A model generated the notes under the pieces. The model ran no database searches and was not told the origin of the DNA. It saw only the letters and a list, made by a program, of their open reading frames with translations. A DNA stretch of 64,000 bases from H111-94 sp034436045 (GTDB lineage Bacteria; Chloroflexota; Ktedonobacteria; Ktedonobacterales; Ktedonobacteraceae). Numbering within the stretch: the stretch's first letter is position 1; each line of letters begins with the position of its first letter. Location: the NCBI GenBank assembly GCA_034436045.1, contig DAOTVZ010000051.1, positions 14,761-78,760 of the forward strand. The letters run 5' to 3'. Below are positions 34,276-42,532 of the stretch, one piece after another. A program made the translations under genes and the position numbers.

Positions 34276-35064
34276 ATGACTATGAAGGCTGTTGACGGCG
34301 ATGAAATGGTGCGCGCAGAGGATGTTGTCAAACGTTTTGGGCACCTGACGATTTTAAATGGCGTCAGTTTCATGGTGAAACGCGGGCAAGTGGTCGTTAT
34401 TATCGGCCCCAGCGGCTCCGGCAAGACAACCATGCTGCGCTGTATCAACCACCTGGAGAAAATCGATGGGGGGCGCATCTATATCGATGGAGAACTGCTG
34501 GGCTATCGCATGGTGAATGGGAGGCTGGTCGAGGATAGCGATGCTGCTATTTCGCGCGTGCGTTCGCAGATAGGCTTTGTCTTTCAACGCTTCAATCTGT
34601 TTCCTCACATGACGGCGCTTGAAAACGTGATCGAGGCCCCCATTCACGTGCTGCACCAATCCAGGGAAGAAGCCACCGAGCGCGCAATGGAACTGCTCGC
34701 TAAAGTTGGACTGGCCGAAAAGGCGAACTCGTATCCACATAAGCTGTCCGGTGGGCAGCAGCAACGGGTGGCGATTGCCCGTGCGCTGGCGATGAATCCC
34801 AAGCTGATGCTCTTTGATGAGGCCACTTCCGCGCTCGACCCCGAACTGGTCGGTGAGGTGTTGAAGGTAATGCGCCAGCTTGCCGAGGAGGGCATGACGA
34901 TGGTTGTGGTGACACACGAAATGGGCTTTGCGCGCGATGTAGCTGATCATGTCATCTTCATGGATCGCGGTATAATTGTTGAAGAGGGTCCGCCAGAGCA
35001 GGTTTTTGAACATACCAGCAATGAACGTACCCGTGCCTTTCTGGGTATGATTCGCGAACAATAG
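34276..35064 (+). CDS. Amino acid ABC transporter ATP-binding protein
   Basis: The 262-residue ATPase has Walker A GPSGSGKTT (about 47-55), Q-loop FVFQRFNLFPHMTALENV, signature LSGGQQQR, Walker B LMLFDEATSALD and the H-loop VVVTHEMGFARDVADHV. Its closest functional class is GlnQ/HisP. An insertion (IDGELLGYRMVNGRLVEDSDAAI) is slightly longer than usual between Walker A and the Q-loop. GAGAGG precedes the ATG. Confidence 0.96.
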   Translation: MTMKAVDGDEMVRAEDVVKRFGHLTILNGVSFMVKRGQVVVIIGPSGSGKTTMLRCINHLEKIDGGRIYIDGELLGYRMVNGRLVEDSDAAISRVRSQIGFVFQRFNLFPHMTALENVIEAPIHVLHQSREEATERAMELLAKVGLAEKANSYPHKLSGGQQQRVAIARALAMNPKLMLFDEATSALDPELVGEVLKVMRQLAEEGMTMVVVTHEMGFARDVADHVIFMDRGIIVEEGPPEQVFEHTSNERTRAFLGMIREQ

Positions 35065-35078
35065 ATAAATTGGATGTA

Positions 35079-36491
35079 ATGAACTATTTCCCATCTGATG
35101 ACCACCGGTATGATGAGGATGAAGTTGAGATCAGCGATCTGTCTGAAGAGCAAGACACCTCACAACAGATCACATCTCCTACCACTAAGACGATGCTTGT
35201 CTCGTTGCGCAACCGCCTTTCGGGCAAGCAGCGCCGTAAACGTTTGTTGATAACGACGAGTATTGTGGTACTGGCTATCATCGTTTTTCTCAGCAGTATG
35301 GCTCCGGTGCGCGCGCTGGTGCTGGCAAAACTTTCTCCGGCATCTTCCAGTATGGCCTCTTCACCTGTCTCTGTGCAGCCCGCGCCGGGTGCCTCCCTGA
35401 TCTATCTGCAAGTCTTACCGAAGTGGGGTCATGTGCTGGTCGATGGCCATATCCTCTCGTCTGTGCCGGAGGCCAGCGTAGTTACTCCGGGACAGACCGC
35501 GCCGTTGGAGCTTGCTCGCGGCGTGCATCTGATACGCTGGGAGGCAGCACCGTTTAAGCCGTTACAATGTGTCCTCGTCGTGCCGTTGCCGTCAAAGGCT
35601 TCCACGTGCCAGGTGATGAAGTCGCGCCCTAATCAATTCACCAATCAAGCCTGGCTGGTTGGCCTGCCGGTTTCGCTGGCGGATTTGCCCGCCTCTGAAC
35701 GGGCCGCGCTGATCCAGAGTACGCAGGCGTTGCTGGCAACCTTTCAGAGAACGGCAATGGTGCAGGTAGGGGAACGCTATGTAGTGATCTCGCCGCCATC
35801 GCAACAGGCAATTGTCCAGGTGGCGCAGCAACCTCTACTTGCCACGCTTAGCTTTCAATTGCAGACGACGACGCAGGCGGCGGCTATCTGCAATGGCGTT
35901 TCGCTCTCTCCACAGCCGTTCTCCTGCGCGATTGCAGGCCAGGATTGTCGTCTCTTCTGCACGCTGTTCTGGCCTGGCGCAACCAGTGGTTGGGATGTGA
36001 CGGGCATCATCCGTCCTGAGTGGAGCTACCAGACGCTTGACGGACAGCTTATCGCGCAGCATGAGCCGGACACGTTGATGGCTTATGGTCAGTTGCAATT
36101 TATTACGTTTCATATCGAGTGGCATGGCCACTGGCGAGTGACGTTCCATCCGACCGGAGCCAGCACTTTTGATGACCCGATCTGTATTGCGACGGAAAGC
36201 GACATATTTACCAATCCCGCGCTCGACCAGGTGGGGCATACGGACCTCGTGTGGAATTTCTATGCGAGCAGCACGGTACCGGGCGGTTGCCTTGTCACTG
36301 GTACGATTAGTGTGCCAGCGCAAATATCAGGTGGTGTACCTATCCTGGAGAAACATGTATATCTGCTGCATCGTTTCGGCGTCTTGCTGGCGGCCAACTC
36401 ACTGGCCCATCAGTTGTGGCCGCAGTTGCCGCAGGCCAGTGCGCAGGAACAGGCGATGGTTTCCCAGATTTTTGAGCAGAAGGGAAGATAG
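35079..36491 (+). CDS. Single-pass membrane protein with PEGA-like segment
   Basis: The ATG at 35079 is taken, with in-frame TTG at 35070 as an alternative; neither has a strong SD. The protein has an acidic cytoplasmic N-terminus of about 45 residues, a basic stretch GKQRRKRLL and one membrane helix (about 65-85). A 385-residue extracellular part follows. Its start (about 108-175) looks PEGA-like: WGHVLVDGHILSSV, then LELARGVHLIRWEA. Several cysteines are spaced in FSCAIAGQDCRLFC. The rest is unrecognised. It starts 14 bp after the amino acid ATPase gene and ends 5 bp before the O-methyltransferase, so it may be in that transcript. Confidence 0.75.
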   Translation: MNYFPSDDHRYDEDEVEISDLSEEQDTSQQITSPTTKTMLVSLRNRLSGKQRRKRLLITTSIVVLAIIVFLSSMAPVRALVLAKLSPASSSMASSPVSVQPAPGASLIYLQVLPKWGHVLVDGHILSSVPEASVVTPGQTAPLELARGVHLIRWEAAPFKPLQCVLVVPLPSKASTCQVMKSRPNQFTNQAWLVGLPVSLADLPASERAALIQSTQALLATFQRTAMVQVGERYVVISPPSQQAIVQVAQQPLLATLSFQLQTTTQAAAICNGVSLSPQPFSCAIAGQDCRLFCTLFWPGATSGWDVTGIIRPEWSYQTLDGQLIAQHEPDTLMAYGQLQFITFHIEWHGHWRVTFHPTGASTFDDPICIATESDIFTNPALDQVGHTDLVWNFYASSTVPGGCLVTGTISVPAQISGGVPILEKHVYLLHRFGVLLAANSLAHQLWPQLPQASAQEQAMVSQIFEQKGR

Positions 36492-36496
36492 CAACC

Positions 36497-37084
36497 ATGC
36501 AGAAAGCCGACCTGTATGCCTTGCTGGAGGCGTTGTATGAAGAAGGTCAACGCAATGATGCGCAGGAGCAGCAGCGTAGTAAGAAGATGCTGAATCTGGA
36601 GCCAGAAACGGCGCATTTTGTGCATCTGCTCCTGCGCTCCAGCCGCCGCACACGTGTGTTAGAGATCGGCACATCGAACGGCTATAGCACCATCTGGCTG
36701 GCCTGGGCTATGTCTCTCAATGGCGGGCGCGTCACGAGCATCGACCGCGATGCCCACAAGCATGTGCTGGCCGACGAAAATTTGCGCCGCGCCAGACTAC
36801 GCGAATTCGTTGATCTTCACTGTGGCGATGCGACCGATGTGGTAGCATATCTTGCTGGCCCCTTTGACTGCGTGTTTTTCGATGCCGACCGCACAAGCGC
36901 ACCCGAACAACTGGCCTTGTTGCTGCCAAAGCTAACGCCAGATGTATTGCTGCTGGCTGACAATGTGTTGTCACACAGCAATGAGATCGCGGCCTATCTA
37001 CGCGCCCTGGAGGCCCTGCCCGATTTTGATAGAATCGTCCTTCCGCTTGGGAAAGGATTGAGCATCGCGTATCGCTCCAGTTAG
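36497..37084 (+). CDS. Family 3 O-methyltransferase (CCoAMT-like)
   Basis: The 195-residue class I SAM-dependent methyltransferase has motif I VLEIGTSNGYSTIWLAWA, motif with SIDRDAHKHVLADENL, and metal/acceptor region FDCVFFDADRTSAPEQLALL and LLADNVLSHSNEIAAYL. This matches bacterial catechol-type O-methyltransferases with the metal-binding D...DN arrangement. GGGAAG precedes the ATG. Its stop overlaps the stop of the minus-strand His-rich peptide gene by 4 bp, which makes it convergent with that gene. Whether the two are related in function is open. Confidence 0.92.
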   Translation: MQKADLYALLEALYEEGQRNDAQEQQRSKKMLNLEPETAHFVHLLLRSSRRTRVLEIGTSNGYSTIWLAWAMSLNGGRVTSIDRDAHKHVLADENLRRARLREFVDLHCGDATDVVAYLAGPFDCVFFDADRTSAPEQLALLLPKLTPDVLLLADNVLSHSNEIAAYLRALEALPDFDRIVLPLGKGLSIAYRSS

Positions 37085-37332
37085 TAATAACCACCGCTAT
37101 CGTCATCACGGTCATAGACCTGGCCATGATGATGGTCCCTATGATGGGGGTGATGGTGGTGATAGTGGTGATGACGGGGGTGATGACGATACTGAGCGTT
37201 GTATGGGCCTGCTTCTCCCCCAACAACCCTCTTGAGGTCGTTGTCAGCCAATCCATAGGCTTCTACCACGGTATCAGTCAATGAATTTAAGTCAGCATGA
37301 TGTTCTTGTTGATGAGTAATCCTGTTCATCAT
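37081..37332 (-). CDS. His-rich peptide with double-glycine-type leader (candidate RiPP or metal-binding peptide precursor)
   Basis: The peptide has 83 residues from the ATG at 37332. AAGAGA lies upstream; a longer frame to 37437 has no better start. Residues 29-39 (ADNDLKRVVGG), after L-T-D-T-V-V-E-A-Y-G-L, match the L-x(3)-E/D-L-x(2)-V-x-G-G leader of class II bacteriocins and Nif11/lanthipeptide-like precursors. Cleavage after GG would release 44 residues that start EAGPYNAQY. The core has 14 histidines between residues 50 and 69 and ends DRDDDSGGYY. No Cys, and almost no Ser or Thr, is present, so a lanthipeptide is unlikely. No C39 peptidase or modification gene other than the convergent methyltransferase is nearby. 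Confidence 0.7.
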   Translation of the reverse strand: MMNRITHQQEHHADLNSLTDTVVEAYGLADNDLKRVVGGEAGPYNAQYRHHPRHHHYHHHHPHHRDHHHGQVYDRDDDSGGYY

Positions 37333-37625
37333 AGTATGTCTCTTTTCTTTATTTATTACTGCTGACGATTGAATCAAGCGAAGAAAGCGACCACTTTTCG
37401 TCGCTTCGCGCTTTCTATAGGAACGTTGTTTTGTCAAAAACGTGACATGCAGGCGGCGATTACACGGATTTATGCCAGTCTAAAGATGACGACTGTGATC
37501 TGTTTGTGATGCTGGAGATCAATTTTGTGACGTGGATGTACGTGTGAACTTAGTATGATTACTCTGTCTTATTGTAGTCGCAATGGGAAGAAAACTTCTT
37601 CGGGAAGGAAGAGAGGAAAGGGTCT

Positions 37626-38660
37626 ATGAGCTTTGACAGTGCTTCCGCTTACACTACCCTTTATCCGTACTTTCACCAACGCCTGCATCTCGATGAGTCA
37701 CTGGCAAACCATAGCTCTTTCGGTGCTGGTGGTAAGGCAGATATCTGGCTCCCACTAGAGACGCAGCAAGAGTTGCGAGATCTCATCGATATGTGTACCC
37801 GCCAGCGATGGCCGTTACTGGTTGTCGGCGACGGCTCAAACATTCTGTATGCTGATGCGGGCGTGCGTGGCATTGTCGCCAGTATTGCTTTTCGCTCCTA
37901 TCATCTTGAAGAGCAGGTGGGTGAGACGGCTCTGCTGGTTGCCGAGGCGGGTGTTCATTGGAGGCCATTGCTGCATGAACTGGCCGCGCATGGTTGGGGT
38001 GGGCTGGAATTTGCCATCGGCATTCCCGGCACATTAGGTGCGGGTGTCATCAGTAATGTAGGAGCGCATAATCGGGAGTTAGGGCAGGTATTGGAGTGGA
38101 TTGAGGTGCTGGATGCCAGGGCCTGTAACGCTATAGAGGAGAATGCAGAAACATTTCCTGTCCTGACGCTTCGCCACTATCCCGCTGAGGCCCTGGATCT
38201 GAGCTATCGCCACAGCCGTTTCCGTGAGCAACGCCTGACCCATATCGATGCTGATGGACATCTAATCTTTCCCCCTCGCCACTTGATTGAGCCACCTGAA
38301 ATAGTGGTGGAACTGGCCTTGCGTGTACATCGGGAAGACCCGGCAGTATTGAAGGCAACGCTTGAGCAATTTAGCCAGGAGCGCCAGCAGGTTGAACCGA
38401 CGCGCAGGCATATGGGGTCGATCTTTAAAGACCCCCCAGGTACGACTGCGCGTACACTTCTTGAGCAAGTGGGCCTGGCAGGAAAACGCTATGGAAGGGC
38501 GCAAATGGCCGAACGCAACCCGAATTACATTATGAATGTCGGTGGGGCGACGGCCAGCGAGATTGCGGCGCTCATCATAGAAGCCCACCAGCAGGTGCTT
38601 ACGCAAAAGGGCATTCACCTGGCGTTAAACGTCGAGCTGTTAGGTGAATGGCAGCAGTAG
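37626..38660 (+). CDS. murB: UDP-N-acetylenolpyruvoylglucosamine reductase
   Basis: The 344-residue FAD enzyme of peptidoglycan precursor synthesis has the FAD-binding segments NHSSFGAGGKADIWLP and VVGDGSNILYADAGVRG, GLEFAIGIPGTLGAGVISNVGAH, and YRHSRFRE. GSIFKDPPG holds the catalytic Ser, and the C-terminal NVELLGEW carries the Glu. Some linker sequence (about 170-220) is longer than usual. GGAAGAGAGGAAAGG lies upstream of the ATG. It is separated from other wall genes here and has its own leader. Confidence 0.95.
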   Translation: MSFDSASAYTTLYPYFHQRLHLDESLANHSSFGAGGKADIWLPLETQQELRDLIDMCTRQRWPLLVVGDGSNILYADAGVRGIVASIAFRSYHLEEQVGETALLVAEAGVHWRPLLHELAAHGWGGLEFAIGIPGTLGAGVISNVGAHNRELGQVLEWIEVLDARACNAIEENAETFPVLTLRHYPAEALDLSYRHSRFREQRLTHIDADGHLIFPPRHLIEPPEIVVELALRVHREDPAVLKATLEQFSQERQQVEPTRRHMGSIFKDPPGTTARTLLEQVGLAGKRYGRAQMAERNPNYIMNVGGATASEIAALIIEAHQQVLTQKGIHLALNVELLGEWQQ

Positions 38661-38687
38661 CAGAGTTGCAGACCTCGCCATTATCAT

Positions 38688-39032
38688 CTAATCTTCTGGC
38701 AGGCGATGCATTTCCCAACTCATCATCCCGCCGCTCACGTTGGTGATCTGTTTCCACCCCTGCTGTTGCAAGAACTTGGCAGCTTGCAAGCTGCGATGAC
38801 CGCTGCGGCAGATCAGCAGCACCTCGCGGTCGGTAGGTACCTCGCGGAAACGCCTGCCAAACTGGCTGAGCGGAATGTTGCGTGCGCCGCGCGCGTGGCC
38901 CTGCTGAAATTCCCATGGCTCACGCACATCAACGATCATTGCCGTTGATGTGGGGGCTGTTACACGTTCCCATGCTTCTCGCACGGAGATGGAGGGGATA
39001 CTGCTTTGCGTGTCAAACAATCTTTTGAACAT
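38688..39032 (-). CDS. Single-domain rhodanese sulfurtransferase
   Basis: The 114-residue protein is one rhodanese domain: DVREPWEFQQGHARGARNIPL, then the active-site loop LLICRSGHRS with the persulfide-forming Cys, then GGMMSWEMHRLP. It would carry sulfane sulfur between small thiols or proteins. It lies 20 bp downstream of the persulfide-dioxygenase-like gene in the same direction, so it is the last gene of that operon. It is convergent with murB. Confidence 0.93.
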   Translation of the reverse strand: MFKRLFDTQSSIPSISVREAWERVTAPTSTAMIVDVREPWEFQQGHARGARNIPLSQFGRRFREVPTDREVLLICRSGHRSLQAAKFLQQQGWKQITNVSGGMMSWEMHRLPED

Positions 39033-39052
39033 CGTTCTTGTTTATGCCCTTT

Positions 39053-40495
39053 CTATGGATGTGCGTGTGTGGCCTGCTCTGGCAGGCGAGAGAGATCGAT
39101 CTCTGGTGCTTCTTCCGTTTCGTAGGGGAGGCCGCGCTCCAGCCAATCGGCCATTCCGCCCTGTCCAACGGCGATTACCTTGCGTCCGGTGGTGGCCAGG
39201 ATACTGGCCGCGATCTCGGCACGATGACCTGTGCGACAGATGACTGCGACCGGCTCGTCGTGCGGGACTTCGTCGATACGCGCGGCTAATTCCGCGATAT
39301 GTAGATGTTGCGCGTGGGGAATGTGGCCTGCACGCCACTCCTCGTCGCGGCGCACATCGAGAATCGTCATCGATGTGTGTTGCTGCCAGCGCCGATAGAG
39401 CGTATCGACATCGATGAGTTCAAATGCCTCGGTGGGCGAGGATGCCATTTTCCATGATGCCAATCCACCATCCAGATAGCCCTCGAACTGTTCATAGCCG
39501 ATGCGTATCAGTTGCATGACTGCCTCACGTCTGCCTTCTTCGTCTTCGATCAAGAACATGATGGGTTGATTGAAAGGTAGCAGCCAGCCAACATACGTGC
39601 CGAAGGAGCTATCGAGTTCGATGTTGAGCGAGCCGGGGATATGTTCGCGGGCAAAGGCATAGCGTGAACGCCCATCGATCAATGGGATACCGTGTTCCAG
39701 GCGTGATTGCACCTCGGCGGGTTGCAGTGACAGTAGCTCCGGCAGTTGGCCCAGGATGGTAGGGCCGCCCACATTGATATCGTGCATGTATTTGTAATAG
39801 GTGGGATAGGCGATGTAGCCGGCAAGCTGCCGCTTGACAAAATCTAGCTCATCCTTTGCCAGCGCTGCCGGGCTGACCAGTCGTTCCTGGGCAATGGTGG
39901 TGGAATGTGCAGGAGTAGTGGCACTGGCCATACAGAATGAGCCGGCCCCGTGTGTGGGATAGACGCGCACCTGACCGGGTAGCGTATCGAGCAGGCGGCG
40001 CAGGGTGTGGTATTGCTGGCGCGTGAGCGTGAGCGTCCAGGCATCACCAAGCAAATCGGTACGGCCCGCGTTTCCGACGAGCAGGCTGCCACCACTAAAA
40101 AGTGCCGTCGGCTCGTTGCGTCCCTGCTCATATAAGGCGTAGCTGACGTGGTGCGGCGTATGTCCCGGCGTCTCCATAACTCTGAAACGCAGCGTGCCGA
40201 CCTGGCTTTCGTCGCCCTCGCGCACCGCCCGATGCTCGTAGCGTAGCGGGTCTCCGGCACCGGCGACGATGGTCGCGCCGGTCTGTGCCGCCAGTTCGCG
40301 CGCGCCCGTAACGTAATCGTTATGGACGTGCGTCTCCAGAATATGAGTGATATGCACGCCCGCGCGGTGCGCAGCCTCTATATAGACATCCACGTCACGG
40401 CGTGGGTCGATCACGGCGGCATCGCCGCTCTCTTCGTCGGTGATGAGGTAGGATTGATGCCCTAAACCCTCAAGAAAGAACTGTTCAATGTGCAT
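39053..40495 (-). CDS. Persulfide dioxygenase-rhodanese fusion (MBL fold plus two rhodanese domains)
   Basis: The protein is 480 residues from the ATG at 40495 with GGGAG 6 nt upstream. The N-terminal ETHE1-like beta-lactamase domain has H-x-H-x-D at 56-60 (THVHND), METPGHTPHHVSY and the Fe-site Asp region LFSGGSLLVGNAGRTDLLG. Two rhodanese domains follow at about 260-350 and 370-460. The first lacks the active Cys (the loop reads IMFLIEDEEGRRE); the second keeps it (AVICRTGHRAE). The layout is that of CstB/PDO-rhodanese fusions, which oxidise persulfides to sulfite or thiosulfate. It lies in an operon with a DUF302 gene upstream and a single rhodanese downstream. Confidence 0.92.
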   Translation of the reverse strand: MHIEQFFLEGLGHQSYLITDEESGDAAVIDPRRDVDVYIEAAHRAGVHITHILETHVHNDYVTGARELAAQTGATIVAGAGDPLRYEHRAVREGDESQVGTLRFRVMETPGHTPHHVSYALYEQGRNEPTALFSGGSLLVGNAGRTDLLGDAWTLTLTRQQYHTLRRLLDTLPGQVRVYPTHGAGSFCMASATTPAHSTTIAQERLVSPAALAKDELDFVKRQLAGYIAYPTYYKYMHDINVGGPTILGQLPELLSLQPAEVQSRLEHGIPLIDGRSRYAFAREHIPGSLNIELDSSFGTYVGWLLPFNQPIMFLIEDEEGRREAVMQLIRIGYEQFEGYLDGGLASWKMASSPTEAFELIDVDTLYRRWQQHTSMTILDVRRDEEWRAGHIPHAQHLHIAELAARIDEVPHDEPVAVICRTGHRAEIAASILATTGRKVIAVGQGGMADWLERGLPYETEEAPEIDLSRLPEQATHAHP

Positions 40496-40591
40496 AATTG
40501 ACTCCCGTTGCAATATGAAAGAGCCTTGTTTTCGCTGTGTATGTGCAGCTAGCATACTGTGCCGATGCACACTACACGGTCTCCAATACGG

Positions 40592-41017
40592 TTATACAGA
40601 GGGTAGTGCGGCGATCACGCGCTGCAAGCGGGTCTTTGCCTCGTTTGCCAGCTCCTGCATCTGCGGCTGTTGCACAATACCCAGCATGGCGATGGGATCG
40701 GCGATGTCAATGCGCGTCTTTGGTGATTCTCCAGTTCCCACTACTTCACGAACGACTACGTTACAGGGTAGGAGCAGGCCGACTTCTGGCTCAAGCGTAA
40801 GGGCACGATGCGCCAGGGGCGGATTGCATGCACCCAGAATGGTGTATCGTTCCATATCGACGTTAAGCTTGCTCTTCAGGGTGGCTTTCACATCAATGCT
40901 GGTGAGGACGCCGAAGCCCTCAGCCTTCAATGCCTCAGTCACACGGGCCATTGCCTCGTCAAAGGGCAATGGCACAGTGGTACCGAAACCATACGATGGC
41001 TGCGTCTGTGTGGTCAT
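40592..41017 (-). CDS. DUF302 domain protein
   Basis: The 141-residue protein has a DUF302 core at about 35-100: FDEAMARVTEALKAEGFGVLTSIDV, ILGACNPPLAHRALTLEPEVGLLLPCNVVV. The two cysteines of this pattern (GACNPP, LLPCNV) are conserved in many members. The family often accompanies sulfur or metal stress genes; its biochemical role is not settled. AGGAGATAACG precedes the ATG. It is the first gene of the operon, and its promoter at 41058-41085 carries the same 13-bp site as the arsR promoter. Confidence 0.88.
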   Translation of the reverse strand: MTTQTQPSYGFGTTVPLPFDEAMARVTEALKAEGFGVLTSIDVKATLKSKLNVDMERYTILGACNPPLAHRALTLEPEVGLLLPCNVVVREVVGTGESPKTRIDIADPIAMLGIVQQPQMQELANEAKTRLQRVIAALPSV

Positions 41018-41057
41018 CGTTATCTCCTGACTTTCTTGTATGTTGTTTCACAGCGCA

Positions 41058-41085
41058 GATATACTATCTGGCTTACAGGTATCAA
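41058..41085 (-). promoter_or_regulatory. Promoter and ArsR-type operator before the DUF302 operon
   Basis: On the minus strand: -35 TTGATA (41085-41080), a 16-bp spacer, -10 TATATC (41063-41058). The 13-mer CCAGATAGTATAT (41071-41059) covers the -10 and spacer. It matches 12 of 13 bases of the site at 41598-41610. Confidence 0.6.
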
Positions 41086-41552
41086 CTCTTCGTGCTGTTT
41101 TGTGTCTTCTGTGCAGGCGATGGAAATGTCCCAAGCCCCAGTGTCTGCATCTCCTGGGCAATGCGCTGCTGCACGCTGGCGCAAACCACGTCGCAAAGCG
41201 CGTAGACTGTCGGGTCGGCAATAGCGTAATAGGTGCTTGTGCCGACTTTGTGGCGCTTGATCAAGCCCCCTTGCGTCAGCGCAGCCAGATGCTTTGAAAC
41301 ATTCGGCTGGCCCGCCCCGGTTAATGTCACCAGTTCCCCCACATTACGTTCCCCTGTTGCCAGCGCCGCCAGGATTTTTAGACGGAGCGGCTCGCCCAAC
41401 AGGCGAAAACGCGCTGCAATCAATTCAAGGAGCGGATCAGCAAAACCATGTTCCGCGTCATGTTCCTTCCAGAGCGATGAGCGCATCGCGCCAGTATCCA
41501 CGGTATTCACCGATGTGCTGACCGCATCTGAAAAGGATATGTGCGATGTCAT
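41082..41552 (-). CDS. ArsR-family repressor, probably persulfide or thiol responsive
   Basis: The 156-residue protein has a winged helix at about 38-112: LLGEPLRLKILAALATGERN, then recognition helix AGQPNVSKHLAALTQGGLIKR and wing VGTSTYYAIAD. The only two cysteines, C120 and C124 (ALCDVVCASV), lie in the helix after the wing, where SqrR/BigR-type sensors carry one of their reactive cysteines. The metal site of SmtB/ArsR is not seen. AAAGGA precedes the ATG at 41552. Together with the persulfide dioxygenase and rhodaneses downstream, it probably senses sulfide-derived persulfides. Confidence 0.9.
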   Translation of the reverse strand: MTSHISFSDAVSTSVNTVDTGAMRSSLWKEHDAEHGFADPLLELIAARFRLLGEPLRLKILAALATGERNVGELVTLTGAGQPNVSKHLAALTQGGLIKRHKVGTSTYYAIADPTVYALCDVVCASVQQRIAQEMQTLGLGTFPSPAQKTQNSTKS

Positions 41553-41591
41553 GCTAGTTATCCTTTCGAGGCATTATTGCTTTATGACCAT

Positions 41592-41620
41592 ATAGTAATA
41601 TAGTATCTGGGAATTGTCAA
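41592..41620 (-). promoter_or_regulatory. arsR promoter with 13-bp operator in the spacer
   Basis: On the minus strand: -35 TTGACA (41620-41615), a 17-bp spacer and -10 TACTAT (41597-41592). The 13-mer CCAGATACTATAT (41610-41598) fills most of the spacer. A bound repressor here would block RNA polymerase, which implies autoregulation. Confidence 0.65.
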
Positions 41621-41858
41621 GGGGGTACCGGTCTTATTTTTTCATCAGAAAGGACTACCTGACTTTTGCGCCTGCTCACGGTATGAGCAGCGGGGCAGTC
41701 ACCGACAATGGCCCCCTCTTGTATTGTTTCATACTTTATGATAATATAACGATAAAGGAATATAGCTTGACGGCGCGTGGAAGTGCGCACCGGGCATACA
41801 GGTATCCTTTGCCTGTGTGCTTAATCAAGCAAGCCATTTCTACAGGCAAGGTGATTAT
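41621..41858. other. Intergenic region upstream of the thioredoxin-glutaredoxin gene
   Basis: It is AT-rich around 41724-41765 (ATGATAATATAACG). No copy of the 13-bp ArsR site was found in it. No gene or clear hairpin was recognised. Confidence 0.35.
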
Positions 41859-42473
41859 ATGTCAATCGAAGTAGTAACCGATGAGAATTTTGCGGAACGG
41901 ATTGAGCGATATCAGGGTGTTGCCCTGGTGGATTTCTGGGCACCCTGGTGTGTTCCCTGTCACCTGGTCAATCCGCTGCTTGAAAAGTTAGCGCAACAGT
42001 ACGAAGGAAAAGTTCGTATTGCCAGGCTGAATGTTGATGAGCAGCCACAAATAGCGGCACGGTATCAAATTTTGAGTATTCCGACGGTCAAGATTTTTCG
42101 CGATGGTCGGCTGGTCAATACGCTGCTTGGAGTACGAACCGAACATGTGTATCGGCAGGCTATTGAAGCGGCTCTGCATCCTGCGGCGGCGACAAAGACT
42201 GCTCAGAAAGCGCAGTCTACGGGCGCAAAACAGCACAGTGTAACGGTCTTTTCTACCCCGACCTGTCCCTGGTGTGCGCGCTTAAAGGCGTATCTGCGCC
42301 AGCATAACATTCCGTTTAAGGATGTGGATGTGAGCCGCGATGTGAAGGCGGCAGAGGATATGGTGCGCCGTTCGGGTCAGATGGGGGTGCCGCAAGCCTG
42401 GATTGATGGGCAGGTCGTTGTGGGGTTTGACCGCAAGCGCGTTGATGCGTTGCTCGGTCTGACGGCGGCCTGA
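41859..42473 (+). CDS. Thioredoxin-glutaredoxin fusion protein
   Basis: The protein is 204 residues from the ATG at 41859 with AAGGTG 6 nt upstream. Residues 1-108 are a thioredoxin domain with active site WCVPC in place of the usual WCGPC (FWAPWCVPCHLVNPLLEKL) and the cis-Pro in ILSIPTVKIF. A short A/K/Q linker leads to a glutaredoxin domain (about 125-204) with CPWC (STPTCPWCARLKAYL) and GVPQAWIDGQVVVGFD. The Gly-to-Val change would alter redox potential or partner choice. It lies next to the sulfur stress operon but is transcribed away from it. Confidence 0.9.
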   Translation: MSIEVVTDENFAERIERYQGVALVDFWAPWCVPCHLVNPLLEKLAQQYEGKVRIARLNVDEQPQIAARYQILSIPTVKIFRDGRLVNTLLGVRTEHVYRQAIEAALHPAAATKTAQKAQSTGAKQHSVTVFSTPTCPWCARLKAYLRQHNIPFKDVDVSRDVKAAEDMVRRSGQMGVPQAWIDGQVVVGFDRKRVDALLGLTAA

Positions 42474-42532
42474 TGCGGTGTTGCAAACAAAAAGGATAGT
42501 CTATATTGAAGGAGCATGAAGGGGAGACATCA

